Assembly: GCA_934654805.1 (NCBI GenBank)
Contig: CAKUGW010000064.1
Span: forward strand, 1 to 17,762
Origin: an uncultured Kiritimatiellota bacterium
Lineage (GTDB): Bacteria; Verrucomicrobiota; Kiritimatiellia; RFP12; UBA1067
Length of the DNA: 17,762 bases
Reading direction: 5' to 3'
Part shown: positions 7,262 through 16,691 of the stretch, piece after piece
Layout of the letters: every line of letters begins with the position of its first letter
Numbering within the stretch: position 1 is the stretch's first letter
Made by a program: the position numbers and the translations under genes
Notes under the pieces: generated by a model
What the model saw: the letters and a program-made list of their open reading frames with translations, nothing else
Databases searched by the model: none
What the model was told of the DNA's origin: nothing

Positions 7262-7918
7262 ATGACGCGAGAGCAGACGAGCGGCGAGGAGATCGCCAAC
7301 ACGGTCACGCACGTCGTCGGGTCGCATCTCGGCGCGGCGATGCTGGCGCTGTTGGTGTGGCAGGGCGCGCAGAGCGGCGTCGCCGTGCCGTGGAAGGTGA
7401 CGAGCGGCGCGATCTTCGGTGCCTGCATGATACTCCTCTATGCGACGTCCTCGGCGTACCATGCCGTCACGTACCGACCCGCGAAGGCCGTCCTGCACGT
7501 CATGGACCACATCTCGATCTACTTCCTCATCGCGGGCAGCTACACGCCGTTCTGCCTCGTCACCCTGCGGCCGGAGCATCCGGCGCTCTCCTGGACGATC
7601 TTCGGCGTCGAGTGGGGCGCGACGCTCGCGGGCATCCTCTTCAAGGTGCGGACGACCGGGCGCTTCCGCATCGTCTCGACGGCCGCCTACGTCGTGATGG
7701 GGTGGATGGCGCTCCTGGCCATCGTGCCGCTCGTGCGGGCCCTGCATGGCCTCGGCACGATGTGGCTGACGCTCGGCGGAGGCCTCTACACGCTCGGCTG
7801 CGCCTTCTACCTCTGGAAGTCGCTGCCTTACGCGCACATGGTCTGGCACATCTTCGTCCTCGCCGGCACGATCTGCCATTTCTTCTGCCTCCTGTGGTAT
7901 GTCATGCCGGCGTCATAG
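7262..7918 (+). CDS. Hemolysin III family (PAQR/TrhA-like) membrane protein
   Basis: A 218-residue integral membrane protein with about seven hydrophobic segments. The conserved PAQR features are visible: SSAYHAV after the second membrane segment, HVMDHISIYFLIAGSYTPF in the middle, and AHMVWHIFVLAGTICHF near the C-terminus. These give the conserved Ser, His and Asp residues thought to form a metal site. The biochemical role of bacterial members is uncertain: haemolytic activity was reported for some, and lipid homeostasis for TrhA. I chose ATG 7262 because GGAGG at 7248-7252 lies 9 nt upstream. An in-frame ATG at 7223, overlapping the previous stop, would add 13 polar residues. It is probably co-expressed with the upstream aromatic-repeat protein. 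Family identity is firm. Confidence 0.93.
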   Translation: MTREQTSGEEIANTVTHVVGSHLGAAMLALLVWQGAQSGVAVPWKVTSGAIFGACMILLYATSSAYHAVTYRPAKAVLHVMDHISIYFLIAGSYTPFCLVTLRPEHPALSWTIFGVEWGATLAGILFKVRTTGRFRIVSTAAYVVMGWMALLAIVPLVRALHGLGTMWLTLGGGLYTLGCAFYLWKSLPYAHMVWHIFVLAGTICHFFCLLWYVMPAS

Positions 7919-7943
7919 GCCCTTGAGAGCCTGAGAGTTTCCC

Positions 7944-7973
7944 TTGCCTAACTTGCTTGCGGTTTGGTATACT
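7944..7973 (+). promoter_or_regulatory. Promoter of the hydrogenase operon
   Basis: The extended -10 TGGTATACT is at 7965-7973, with TATACT at 7968-7973. A -35-like TTGCCT at 7944-7949 gives an 18-nt spacer. The predicted start near 7980 leaves a leader of about 25 nt with a strong Shine-Dalgarno before the GTG at 8005. This also excludes the in-frame ATG at 7957 as a start, because it is upstream of the transcript. Confidence 0.7.
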
Positions 7974-8004
7974 ATCCCTCTCATCAACCAAAGGAGTACC
8001 TGAC

Positions 8005-8484
8005 GTGAGCAACGAGACCGAACGGATGACGCCCGAGCTGAAGGCGTTCATCGAGGAATGGAAGGACAAGCCGGGCAACCTGATCATGGTGCTGCACAAG
8101 GTCCAGCAGACCTACGGCTACATCCCGCGCGCGATCGCGATCGAGACGAGCGAGCTGCTGGGCGTGCCGCTTGCGAAGATCTACGGCGTCGTGACCTTCT
8201 ACAACTTCTTCAAGCTCCAGAAGGCCGGCAAGTACATCATCCAGGTCTGCCTCGGCACGGCCTGCTACCTGCGCGGCGGCGACGACCTCATCAGGGAGTT
8301 CGAGCGCCAGCTCGGCGTCGGCGTCAACGCGACGACGCCTGACGGGCTGTTTTCGATCGAGGCGGTGCGCTGCCTTGGCTGCTGCGGCCTCGCGCCGGTC
8401 GCCGTCGTCAACGGCGACGTGCACGGCAAGCTCGAGACGAAGGACGTCACGGGCATCATCGAGAAGTACCGCGCGATCGGGTAA
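8005..8484 (+). CDS. hndA: [FeFe]-hydrogenase NuoE-like subunit HndA
   Basis: A 159-residue NuoE/24-kDa-like subunit that carries one [2Fe-2S] cluster in a thioredoxin-like domain. The four cluster cysteines are visible: C82 and C87 in CLGTAC, C123 and C127 in CLGCC. The N-terminal helical part contains the family pattern LHKVQQTYGYIP and the GVVTFYNFF region. It pairs with the NuoF-like HndC to form the NAD(P)H-oxidising end of the hydrogenase. The GTG start is preferred because AAAGGAG (7990-7996) lies 8 nt upstream, inside the predicted transcript. It is first in the order hndA-hndB-hndC-hndD seen in Desulfovibrio fructosovorans. In trimeric bifurcating hydrogenases of the Thermotoga type the same subunit is called HydC. 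Confidence 0.93.
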   Translation: MSNETERMTPELKAFIEEWKDKPGNLIMVLHKVQQTYGYIPRAIAIETSELLGVPLAKIYGVVTFYNFFKLQKAGKYIIQVCLGTACYLRGGDDLIREFERQLGVGVNATTPDGLFSIEAVRCLGCCGLAPVAVVNGDVHGKLETKDVTGIIEKYRAIG

Positions 8485-8490
8485 GGGGCC

Positions 8491-8550
8491 GCGAATGGAC
8501 ACGAATCTTCACGAATCGAAATTCGTGGACATTCGTGAAAATTCGTGGAC
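8491..8550. repeat. Palindromic CACGAATC/ATTCGTG repeat before hndB
   Basis: Six 10-nt blocks follow one another: three with a CGAAT core, then ATTCGTGGAC, ATTCGTGAAA and ATTCGTGGAC. Positions 8501-8516 (ACGAATCTTCACGAAT) can pair with 8531-8546 as a 16-bp stem with one mismatch and a 14-nt loop. The element fills the gap between hndA and the hndB ribosome-binding site and is far more AT-rich than the surroundings. A second copy is at 10776-10840. There is no U-tract after the stem, so it is not a typical terminator. Confidence 0.85.
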
Positions 8551-8581
8551 GACGAACGGTCTATCAAAAGGAGAGAGCAAA

Positions 8582-8977
8582 ATGGAGAAGTTGACTTTGG
8601 AGGGTCTGCGCAGGCTGCGCAACGAGAACCGCAAGGCGATGGAGATGCGCGACAACGCGAACAAGGACGTGCAGGTCATCGTCGGCATGGGCACGTGCGG
8701 CATCGCCGCCGGCGCGAAGGAGACGTTCGCGGCGTTCGTGGACGCGATGGCCGAGAGGGGGCTGACGAACGTCCTCGTGCGCCAGACCGGCTGCATGGGG
8801 CGCTGCGCGGAGGAGCCGACCGTCGAGGTCGTCGTTCCGGGGCTGCCGACCGTCGTCTACGGGCGCGTCGACGCGGCGGCCGCGAAGGAGATCGTCGAAA
8901 AGCACATCGTGGGCAGGGAAATCGTCGCGGCGAACGTCCTCGACAAGTCAGGCGCGGACAGCGCGAAGGGAGAGTAA
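8582..8977 (+). CDS. hndB: [FeFe]-hydrogenase small iron-sulfur subunit HndB
   Basis: A 131-residue thioredoxin-like ferredoxin-domain protein of the HndB type, an electron-transfer subunit of multimeric [FeFe]-hydrogenases. The signature GMGTCGIAAGAK (35-46) and QTGCMGRCAEEP (68-79) are present. Only three cysteines are available, C39, C71 and C75. From memory this pattern is usual in HndB-like proteins, so the cluster may use a non-cysteine ligand. The start ATG 8582 has AAAAGGAGAG at 8566-8575. An upstream in-frame ATG at 8498 would read through the palindromic repeat and is rejected. The gene is separated from hndA by 97 nt carrying that repeat, and from hndC by only 4 nt, so hndB and hndC are probably translationally coupled. 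Confidence 0.9.
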   Translation: MEKLTLEGLRRLRNENRKAMEMRDNANKDVQVIVGMGTCGIAAGAKETFAAFVDAMAERGLTNVLVRQTGCMGRCAEEPTVEVVVPGLPTVVYGRVDAAAAKEIVEKHIVGREIVAANVLDKSGADSAKGE

Positions 8978-8981
8978 GGTC

Positions 8982-10769
<1,788 letters not shown>

Positions 10770-10775
10770 GAAATG

Positions 10776-10840
10776 AGCCACGAATCGACACGAATCTTGC
10801 CAATTTCGAGATTCGTGACGATTCGTGAAGATTCGTGGCT
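10776..10840. repeat. Palindromic CACGAATC/GATTCGTG repeat before hndD
   Basis: Positions 10776-10796 pair with 10820-10840 as a 21-bp stem with two mismatches, enclosing a 23-nt loop that holds one extra GATTCGTGAC unit. The right side is three head-to-tail 10-nt units (GATTCGTGAC, GATTCGTGAA, GATTCGTGGC). It shares the unit sequence and 10-nt period with the element at 8491-8550 and occupies the same kind of place, just before the ribosome-binding leader of the next hydrogenase gene. Confidence 0.87.
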
Positions 10841-10864
10841 TTCAAACAGAAAGGTCTTAGCAAA

Positions 10865-12658
10865 ATGGAAAAAGAAACGATTTCGCTCGAAGTCAATGGG
10901 GTCGCCGTGAGCGTCCCGAAGGGCTCGAACCTCCTCGCCGCGGCGAAGGCCGCGAACGTCAAGATCCCGACGCTCTGCTACCACCCGGACCTCAAGCCGG
11001 GCGCAAGCTGCGGCATCTGCGTCGTGCGCCAGCTCGTGCCGAGCCGCACGGAGCCCGGCAAGTTCGTGCCGAGCCCGAAGCTGCTGCGCGCGTGCTGCAC
11101 GGAGGCGATGCCGGGCATGAGGATCATCACGCACGACCCGGACATCGTGCAGGTGCGCCGCACGGTGCTGGAGCTCATCCTCGCGAACCACCCGTCGGAC
11201 TGCCTCCAGTGCCCGCGCTCGGGCGTCTGCGAGCTTCAGGCGATCGCGGCCGACTTCGGCATCCGCGACATCCCGTTCCCGAAGGAGGTCGTCCACCACG
11301 ACAACGACACCTCGACGCCCTCGCTCGTCCTCAACCCCGACAAGTGCATCAAGTGCGGCCGCTGCGCGGAAGTCTGCCAGGAGATGCAGAACGTCTGGGC
11401 GCTGGAGTTCATCGGGCGCGGCGAGAAGACGGTGATGGCCCCGGCGGCGGGCGTGTCGCTCATGGACTCGCCCTGCATCAAGTGCGGCCAGTGCTCCGCG
11501 CACTGCCCGGTCGGCGCGATCTACGAGAAGGACGAGACGAAGAAGGTCTGGGCGGCCCTGCAGGACCCGGAGAAGACCTGCCTCGTGCAGATCGCCCCGG
11601 CCGTGCGCGTCGCGCTTGGCGAGGCGTTCGGCAAGGAGCCGGGCGCGCTCACGACGGGCAAGATCTACGCGGCCCTGCGCCGCCTCGGCTTCGACCGGGT
11701 GTTCGACACGAACTTCTCCGCCGACGTCACGATCATGGAGGAGGGCACGGAGTTCGTCAGGCGCTTCACGTCGGGCGGGAAGCTGCCGCTCATCACGAGC
11801 TGCTGCCCGGCCTGGACGGACTGGATGGAGAAGTACGCGCCGGACTTCGCGGAGAACTTCTCGACCGCGAAGTCGCCGCAGCAGATGCTCTCCGCGCTCG
11901 CGAAGAGCTACTGGGCGGAGCGGAACGGCGTCGAGCCGAAGAAGGTTCACGTCACCTCGATCATGCCCTGCACGGCGAAGAAGTACGAGATCTCGCGCGA
12001 CGAGCACATGAGCGCGACGGGCCAGCAGGACACGGACGTCGTGCTGACGACGCGCGAGCTCGCCCGCATGATCAAGGCCGCCGGCATCGACTTCGACTCC
12101 CTGCCGGAGGAGAAGGCCGACGACCTGCTCGGCGCCTACACGGGCGCGGGCACGATCTTCGGCGTGACGGGCGGCGTCATGGAGGCGGCGCTCCGCACGG
12201 CCTACTGCCTGATCACCAAGGAGGCGCAGCCCCCGGCGATCGAGTTCCGCGACGTGCGCGGCATGGACGGCATCAAGACGGCGACGATTGACGTCAAGGG
12301 CACGAAGGTGAACATCGCCGTCGCGCACCAGATGGGCAACGTCGAGAAGGTGCTGGATCAGGTGCGCGACGACCTCAAGGCCGGCCGGAAGCCGCGCTAC
12401 GACTTCATCGAGGTCATGGCGTGCCGGGGCGGCTGCATCGGCGGCGGCGGCCAGCCGTGCCTCGCGAACGACGAGATCCGCGCGAAGCGGACGGCCGGCC
12501 TCTACGCGGACGACGAGAGGTCCGCGCTGCGGATGTCGCACCTCAACCCGGAAGTCCAGGCCCTCTACAGGGACTACCTCGGCGAGCCGGGCAGCGAAAA
12601 GGCGGAGAAGCTCCTCCACACGCACTACAAGAAGCTCGCCGTCTACCGGTTCGCGTAA
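10865..12658 (+). CDS. hndD: [FeFe]-hydrogenase catalytic subunit HndD
   Basis: The 597-residue catalytic subunit that interconverts protons and H2 at the H-cluster. Cofactor sites in order: an N-terminal [2Fe-2S] domain (C38, C49, C52 and C77 or C78); the His-ligated [4Fe-4S] site HPSDCLQCPRSGVC (H109, C113, C116, C122); two [4Fe-4S] motifs (C161, C164, C167, C171 and C204, C207, C210, C214); then the H-cluster motifs TSCCPAW (C313, with C314 the expected proton-relay cysteine), MPCTAKKYE (C369) and MACRGGCIGGGGQP (C520, C524). A small HD2-like C-terminus (YRDYLGEPGSEKAEKLLHTHY) completes it. Length is close to HndD of Desulfovibrio and shorter than Thermotoga HydA. With HndABC it probably forms an NAD(P)-linked, possibly electron-bifurcating, complex. 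The start ATG 10865 follows an AGAAAGG ribosome-binding site. No HydEFG maturases are in the window. Confidence 0.97.
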   Translation: MEKETISLEVNGVAVSVPKGSNLLAAAKAANVKIPTLCYHPDLKPGASCGICVVRQLVPSRTEPGKFVPSPKLLRACCTEAMPGMRIITHDPDIVQVRRTVLELILANHPSDCLQCPRSGVCELQAIAADFGIRDIPFPKEVVHHDNDTSTPSLVLNPDKCIKCGRCAEVCQEMQNVWALEFIGRGEKTVMAPAAGVSLMDSPCIKCGQCSAHCPVGAIYEKDETKKVWAALQDPEKTCLVQIAPAVRVALGEAFGKEPGALTTGKIYAALRRLGFDRVFDTNFSADVTIMEEGTEFVRRFTSGGKLPLITSCCPAWTDWMEKYAPDFAENFSTAKSPQQMLSALAKSYWAERNGVEPKKVHVTSIMPCTAKKYEISRDEHMSATGQQDTDVVLTTRELARMIKAAGIDFDSLPEEKADDLLGAYTGAGTIFGVTGGVMEAALRTAYCLITKEAQPPAIEFRDVRGMDGIKTATIDVKGTKVNIAVAHQMGNVEKVLDQVRDDLKAGRKPRYDFIEVMACRGGCIGGGGQPCLANDEIRAKRTAGLYADDERSALRMSHLNPEVQALYRDYLGEPGSEKAEKLLHTHYKKLAVYRFA

Positions 12659-12663
12659 GGCGC

Positions 12664-14952
12664 ATGACGCCGGCCGCGTTCATCGACGACCCGAACTGGG
12701 CGGGGTTCATCCCGGAGCGGCCTGACGCCGCGCGGACGCGCCACCTGCCCACGCACGAGGACTGCGCGTCGATTGACGTCGCGGCCGTGCAGGGCCATCT
12801 GCGCGCGGGCGGGACGCTCGGCCGGATGGACGGCTACGAGGAGCGCCCCGGCCAGATCGACATGACGGGCGCGATCGCCGCCGCGTTCAACGCGCGCGAG
12901 CACCTCGTCGTCGAGGCCGGGACGGGCGTCGGCAAGTCGCTCGCCTACCTCGTGCCGTCCATCCTCTGGGCTTGGACGAACGACACGCCCGTCGTCGTCT
13001 CGACGGCGACGCGCAACCTCCAGTCGCAGCTCGTCTCGTCCGACATCCCCCGCGCGCGGCGCATCCTCGGCGACGCCGCCGCGAAGTTCAGGGTCGCGCT
13101 GCTGAAGGGCCGCACGAACTACCTCTGCCTCCGGGCCGTGGGCGAGTTCTTCGCCGCCGGGTACTGGACGATGTCCGCCGACGAGCAGGCGCTCATGCCG
13201 GCGTTCATCGACTGGCTCCGGCACACGAAGGACGGCGACCTCGACACCTACGAGGGCCTGCCGCGCGCGCTCCTCTCCTGCCCCGGCGACGAGTGCAGCG
13301 GCCGGCGCTGCCCCTACTACGCGCGCTGCTTCGTCTACAAGGCGCGCAAGGCCGCCGCCGAGGCGCACCTCGTCATCGCGAACCATGCGCTCGTCCTCGC
13401 CGAGGCGACCGCGCCGGGGAGCGGCATCCTGCCGGGCTACGGGCGGCTCGTGATGGACGAGGCGCACAACCTGGAGTCGATCGCGACGGACTACCTCAGC
13501 GCGGAGTTCTCGCTCCCGGCCCTGACGCGCATCCTGGGCCGCCTCCAGCGGCGCGGGCGGGGACGGCAGACGGCGCGCGTTTCCGGCACGCTCGCGTCGG
13601 TCGAGCGCCAGTTCCAGAAGGGCGCGTTCGCGGGCAGCGCGGCCGGCGTGAAGGTGATGCGACTCGTGGCGGACGCCGCGCGCCTCTCGCCGCGCATCGT
13701 GAACGCGGCGGACGCGCTCGCCGAGGTCGCCGCGCGGCTCCTGAAGCCGGCGAAGGACCGCGCGGCCTGCCGCTACCGCGTGGCGGACGACGGCGTGCGC
13801 GCCTATTCCCTGCACGGGCTCTTCAAGCCCTACGAGGCCGACGCCTGGGACGAGAGGAAGCTCGCGGCGGCGCAGACCCGCCTCGAGACCGAGCTCGCCG
13901 CGCTCGTGAACCTGCTGCACGACCTCCGCGACACGCTCGACGGCGCCGTGCCGGAAGGGGAGCTCAACTACCTCGGCGACCTCTCCGCGCAGGTCTCGGG
14001 CATCGCCGAGTCGCTGGTCGCGTTCGCGAACGAGACGAACTTCGTGCTGCGCGGCGACAAGGCGACGCACGCCTACTGGGCGGAGCGGGTGCGGCTGGAG
14101 CGGCGGCCCGCCTACGTGCGGCTCGTCGCCGCGCCGCTGTCGGTGGCGGACGACCTGAAGCGCATCTTCTACGACGTGAAGGACTCGGTCGTGCTCTGCT
14201 CGGCGACCCTGCGCGTCGGCAACGACTTCAAGTACATGGCGCGGCGGCTGGGGACGAAGGAGCGCTTCCGCTTCCTGACGGCGACCTCGCCGTTCGACTA
14301 CTTCCGCCAGGCGCTCGTCCTCGCGCCGGACTGCCTGCCCGACCCGGCGGCAGACTCGGCGGCGTATGCGGAGGCGCTGGCGGGGTTTCTCCGCGACCTC
14401 TTCGCGATCACGCAGGGACGGGCGCTCGTCCTCTTCACGAGCTACGAGATGATGAACGCCGTCGCCGCGCACGCGCACGAGCCGCTTGCGGCGGCGGGCG
14501 TCACGCTGCTCGTGCAGGGCGAGGGGCTGTCGCGCGAGGCGATGACGCGGCAGCTCAAGGGGCGCGCGAACACGGTGCTGTTCGGTGCGCAGAGCTTCTG
14601 GGAGGGCGTCGACGTCGCGGGCGAGGCGCTGTCGTGCGTTGTCCTCGCGCGCCTGCCGTTCGCGCAGGTGGGCGATCCCGTCGTCGAGGCGCGTTCCGAG
14701 ATGATCGACCGCGCGGGCGGCAGCTCGTTCCGCGACTACGCGCTGCCGGAGGCCGTCATCAAGTTCCGTCAGGGGTTCGGGCGGCTCATCCGCACGAAGT
14801 CGGACCGCGGCGTCGTGATCGTCAGCGACCCGCGCCTCGTGACGAAGAACTACGGCGCGCTCTTCCGCAAGTCGATTCCCGCGTCCGTGCACACGGTGTC
14901 CGAGGCGGGCGACCTGCTGGCGCGCGTGAGCGCGTTCTTCGCGACGGCGTAA
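12664..14952 (+). CDS. DinG-type Fe-S superfamily 2 DNA helicase
   Basis: A 762-residue ATP-dependent helicase of the DinG/XPD group, expected to unwind DNA 5' to 3' and to resolve R-loops or other blocked structures. The Walker A loop GTGVGKS is at 86-92 and the DEAH box at 265-268. The iron-sulfur region supplies C155, C206, C211, C216 and C222, one more than the four ligands needed. Late helicase motifs FWEGVDVAGEAL and IKFRQGFGRLIRTKSDRG (motif VI arginines R707 and R710) are intact. An N-terminal extension of about 55 residues precedes the Q-like region. The start ATG 12664 is 5 nt after the hndD stop, so it is probably translated from the hydrogenase mRNA. Members of this group are variously named DinG, YoaA or simply ATP-dependent helicase, and I do not assign an exact orthologue. 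Confidence 0.93.
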   Translation: MTPAAFIDDPNWAGFIPERPDAARTRHLPTHEDCASIDVAAVQGHLRAGGTLGRMDGYEERPGQIDMTGAIAAAFNAREHLVVEAGTGVGKSLAYLVPSILWAWTNDTPVVVSTATRNLQSQLVSSDIPRARRILGDAAAKFRVALLKGRTNYLCLRAVGEFFAAGYWTMSADEQALMPAFIDWLRHTKDGDLDTYEGLPRALLSCPGDECSGRRCPYYARCFVYKARKAAAEAHLVIANHALVLAEATAPGSGILPGYGRLVMDEAHNLESIATDYLSAEFSLPALTRILGRLQRRGRGRQTARVSGTLASVERQFQKGAFAGSAAGVKVMRLVADAARLSPRIVNAADALAEVAARLLKPAKDRAACRYRVADDGVRAYSLHGLFKPYEADAWDERKLAAAQTRLETELAALVNLLHDLRDTLDGAVPEGELNYLGDLSAQVSGIAESLVAFANETNFVLRGDKATHAYWAERVRLERRPAYVRLVAAPLSVADDLKRIFYDVKDSVVLCSATLRVGNDFKYMARRLGTKERFRFLTATSPFDYFRQALVLAPDCLPDPAADSAAYAEALAGFLRDLFAITQGRALVLFTSYEMMNAVAAHAHEPLAAAGVTLLVQGEGLSREAMTRQLKGRANTVLFGAQSFWEGVDVAGEALSCVVLARLPFAQVGDPVVEARSEMIDRAGGSSFRDYALPEAVIKFRQGFGRLIRTKSDRGVVIVSDPRLVTKNYGALFRKSIPASVHTVSEAGDLLARVSAFFATA

Positions 14953-14982
14953 AGCCGGCGGCGACAGGCGGCGCGGCGAATG

Positions 14983-14991
14983 TGGTATAAT
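14983..14991 (+). promoter_or_regulatory. Extended -10 promoter of the nucleotidyltransferase gene
   Basis: TGGTATAAT is a perfect extended -10, with TATAAT at 14986-14991, 31 nt past the dinG-like stop. The nearest -35-like match, GCGACA at 14961-14966, has an unfavourable 19-nt spacer. The leader of about 30 nt contains AACAGAAAGGAAAC, a strong A-rich ribosome-binding region. Confidence 0.72.
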
Positions 14992-15027
14992 ACACGCTCA
15001 CTTTTCAACAGAAAGGAAACTGAGCAG

Positions 15028-15936
15028 ATGAAACCGACTCTCGTTGTTCTCGCCGCCGGCATGGGCAGCCGCTATGGCGGGCTGAAACAGGTTGACCCCG
15101 TGGGCCCCTCGGGCGAGGCCATTCTCGACTACTCCGTCTTCGACGCGATTCGCGGCGGCTTCGGCAAGGTCGTCTTCGTCATCCGCAAGGACTTCGAGGC
15201 CGAGTTCAAGGAGAAGGTCGGCAAGAAGTACGAGGGCCTTGTCGCCGTCGACTACTGCTATCAGGACCTGAACGACCTGCCAGCGCCCTACACGTTCCCC
15301 GAAGGCCGCACGAAGCCGTGGGGCACGGCGCACGCGACGCGCGCGGCGCGCCACGTCGTGAAGGAGCCGTTCGCCGTCATCAACGCCGACGACTTCTACG
15401 GGCGTGACGCGATGGCCAAGCTCGGCGCGTACCTCACGTCCGTCGATCCGGCGTCGCTCCACTTCGCGATGGTCGGCTACCGCCTCGACCTGACGCTTTC
15501 CGCAAACGGCTCGGTCGCGCGCGGCATCTGCGACATTTCCGCCGACGGCATGCTGAAGGGCGTGACCGAGATGACGAAGCTTGTGCGGGCCGGCGACGTG
15601 GCCGAGAACCGCGAGGACGAGTCGAACCCCGTCAAGGTTCCGCTCGACGCGCGCGTCTCGATGAACTGCTGGGGCTTCACGCCGAAGCTCTTCGCCGAGT
15701 TGGAGACGCGCTTCGCGACGTTCCTCGCCGCGCGCGGCACGGAGATGAAGAGCGAGTGGTACATCCCGTTCGTCGTGGACGAGCTGATCAAGGAAGGCAA
15801 GGCCGACTGCAAGGTTCTGCCGACGGACTCGTCGTGGTTCGGCGTCACGTACCGCGAGGACAAGCCGTTCGTCGTGGCCGAGATCCGGAAGCTCGTCGAG
15901 GCGGGCGAATACCCCGCGAACCTGCTTGCTCGCTAA
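15028..15936 (+). CDS. Sugar nucleotidyltransferase
   Basis: A 302-residue GT-A-fold nucleotidyltransferase, expected to couple a sugar phosphate and an NTP into a nucleotide sugar plus pyrophosphate. The N-terminal nucleotide-binding signature LAAGMGSRYGGLKQ is at 8-21. PWGTAHA (97-103) and the metal-binding NADDFYG (119-125) follow. There is no C-terminal left-handed beta-helix, so it is a single-domain form of about 300 residues. The start is ATG 15028, with GAAAGGA at 15011-15017. An ATG at 14980 in the same frame overlaps the promoter and is rejected. The end overlaps comF by 11 nt. Product identity (UDP-, GDP- or other sugar) is not readable from the sequence. It could supply precursors to the sugar transferase at 163, but there is no operon link. 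Confidence 0.9.
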   Translation: MKPTLVVLAAGMGSRYGGLKQVDPVGPSGEAILDYSVFDAIRGGFGKVVFVIRKDFEAEFKEKVGKKYEGLVAVDYCYQDLNDLPAPYTFPEGRTKPWGTAHATRAARHVVKEPFAVINADDFYGRDAMAKLGAYLTSVDPASLHFAMVGYRLDLTLSANGSVARGICDISADGMLKGVTEMTKLVRAGDVAENREDESNPVKVPLDARVSMNCWGFTPKLFAELETRFATFLAARGTEMKSEWYIPFVVDELIKEGKADCKVLPTDSSWFGVTYREDKPFVVAEIRKLVEAGEYPANLLAR

Positions 15937-16642
15937 GGTTCTCGACATCGTGTGGCCTCGCACGTGCGAGGTCTGCGGACGCCCGGTCGACAGGCCCGGG
16001 CGTCACGTCTGTTCGGACTGCCTGAACCGCCTGCCCTTCGTCCCGGCGACGGGCTGCTGCCGGCGGTGCGGACGCGATGCGCTGGGGCTGGACGAGGAAT
16101 TCCTCTGCGAGGACTGCCGCGCGTACCGTCCGCACTTCGACCGTGCGGCGAGCGCGCTGCGGATGGACGGCGAGGCGCGCGAGATGCTGAACGCCTTCAA
16201 GTTCCGCAACCACTACTGGCTGCGGGACGATCTTGTGGACTTCCTCGAAGCGGCGGTGCGCGCGCGGTTTGACGTCGCGCAGGTCGATGTCGTCCTCTCC
16301 GTGCCGTCGACGCTCTTTCACCTCTGGGATCGCGGCTACACGCCGTGCCGCGTCCTCGCGAAGCCGCTTGCGCGGCGGCTGGGCAAGCCCTGTCCGCCGT
16401 TCGTGCTGCGGCGGAAGAACGCGCCGAAGCGGCAGGGGCGGCTGAGCGAGGCCGAGCGGCGCACGAACGTGATCGGCACGTTCGGCGTGATGCGGCCCGC
16501 CGTCGTCGCGGGGAAGACGGCGCTTGTCGTCGATGACGTGATGACGACGGGCTCGACGCTCTCGGAGTGCGCGGCGGAGCTGAAGCGCGCCGGCGCCGCG
16601 CGCGTCTGGTGCGTCTCGCTCGTCCGCTCGCTCCGCACGTGA
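15926..16642 (+). CDS. ComF family phosphoribosyltransferase-like protein
   Basis: A 238-residue ComF-like protein. The N-terminus has paired cysteine knuckles likely to bind zinc: C14/C17 (CEVC), C29/C32 (CSDC), C45/C48 in CCRRC, and C61/C64 (CEDC). The C-terminal phosphoribosyltransferase domain has DRGYTPCRVLAKPLA, KRQGRLSEAERRTNV and the PRPP loop ALVVDDVMTTGST at 199-211. In naturally competent bacteria ComF acts in DNA uptake and processing; in many others its role is unclear. The TTG start overlaps the previous gene by 11 nt and yields the helix LAKVLDIVWPRTCEVCG, which matches the usual ComF start. A GTG at 15951 is the alternative. No Shine-Dalgarno is obvious, so translational coupling to the nucleotidyltransferase is likely. 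Confidence 0.92.
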   Translation: MLAKVLDIVWPRTCEVCGRPVDRPGRHVCSDCLNRLPFVPATGCCRRCGRDALGLDEEFLCEDCRAYRPHFDRAASALRMDGEAREMLNAFKFRNHYWLRDDLVDFLEAAVRARFDVAQVDVVLSVPSTLFHLWDRGYTPCRVLAKPLARRLGKPCPPFVLRRKNAPKRQGRLSEAERRTNVIGTFGVMRPAVVAGKTALVVDDVMTTGSTLSECAAELKRAGAARVWCVSLVRSLRT

Positions 16643-16675
16643 GGGCCTGGCTCAAGGAATGCGACAGTCCGCATA

Positions 16676-16684
16676 TGGTATAAT
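16676..16684 (+). promoter_or_regulatory. Extended -10 promoter of the NAD synthetase gene, apparently leaderless
   Basis: TGGTATAAT is a perfect extended -10, with TATAAT at 16679-16684. Only 7 nt separate it from the ATG at 16692, the same spacing as at 2283/2291. No usable -35 lies 16-18 nt upstream. The transcript should start at or next to the ATG, leaving no room for a Shine-Dalgarno sequence. Confidence 0.72.
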
Positions 16685-16691
16685 ACCGTCC

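Noticed and set aside
7957..8004. An ATG at 7957 as the start of hndA
   Set aside because: It lies upstream of the -10 hexamer at 7968-7973, so it would not be on the transcript. GTG 8005 has AAAGGAG at the right distance.
8491..8550. The palindrome before hndB as an intrinsic terminator or CRISPR fragment
   Set aside because: There is no U-tract after the stem and genes of the same operon continue downstream. The 10-nt units are far shorter than CRISPR repeats and have no spacers.
8375..8581. A longer hndB frame reading through the palindromic repeat
   Set aside because: The extension is the shadow of hndA plus the repeat. ATG 8582 has a strong Shine-Dalgarno, and the family start MEKLTLEGLRRLR fits there.
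12421..12663. An upstream extension of the helicase frame into hndD
   Set aside because: The extra residues are the out-of-frame reading of the H-cluster region of hndD. The helicase sequence starts to look natural at ATG 12664, right after the hndD stop.
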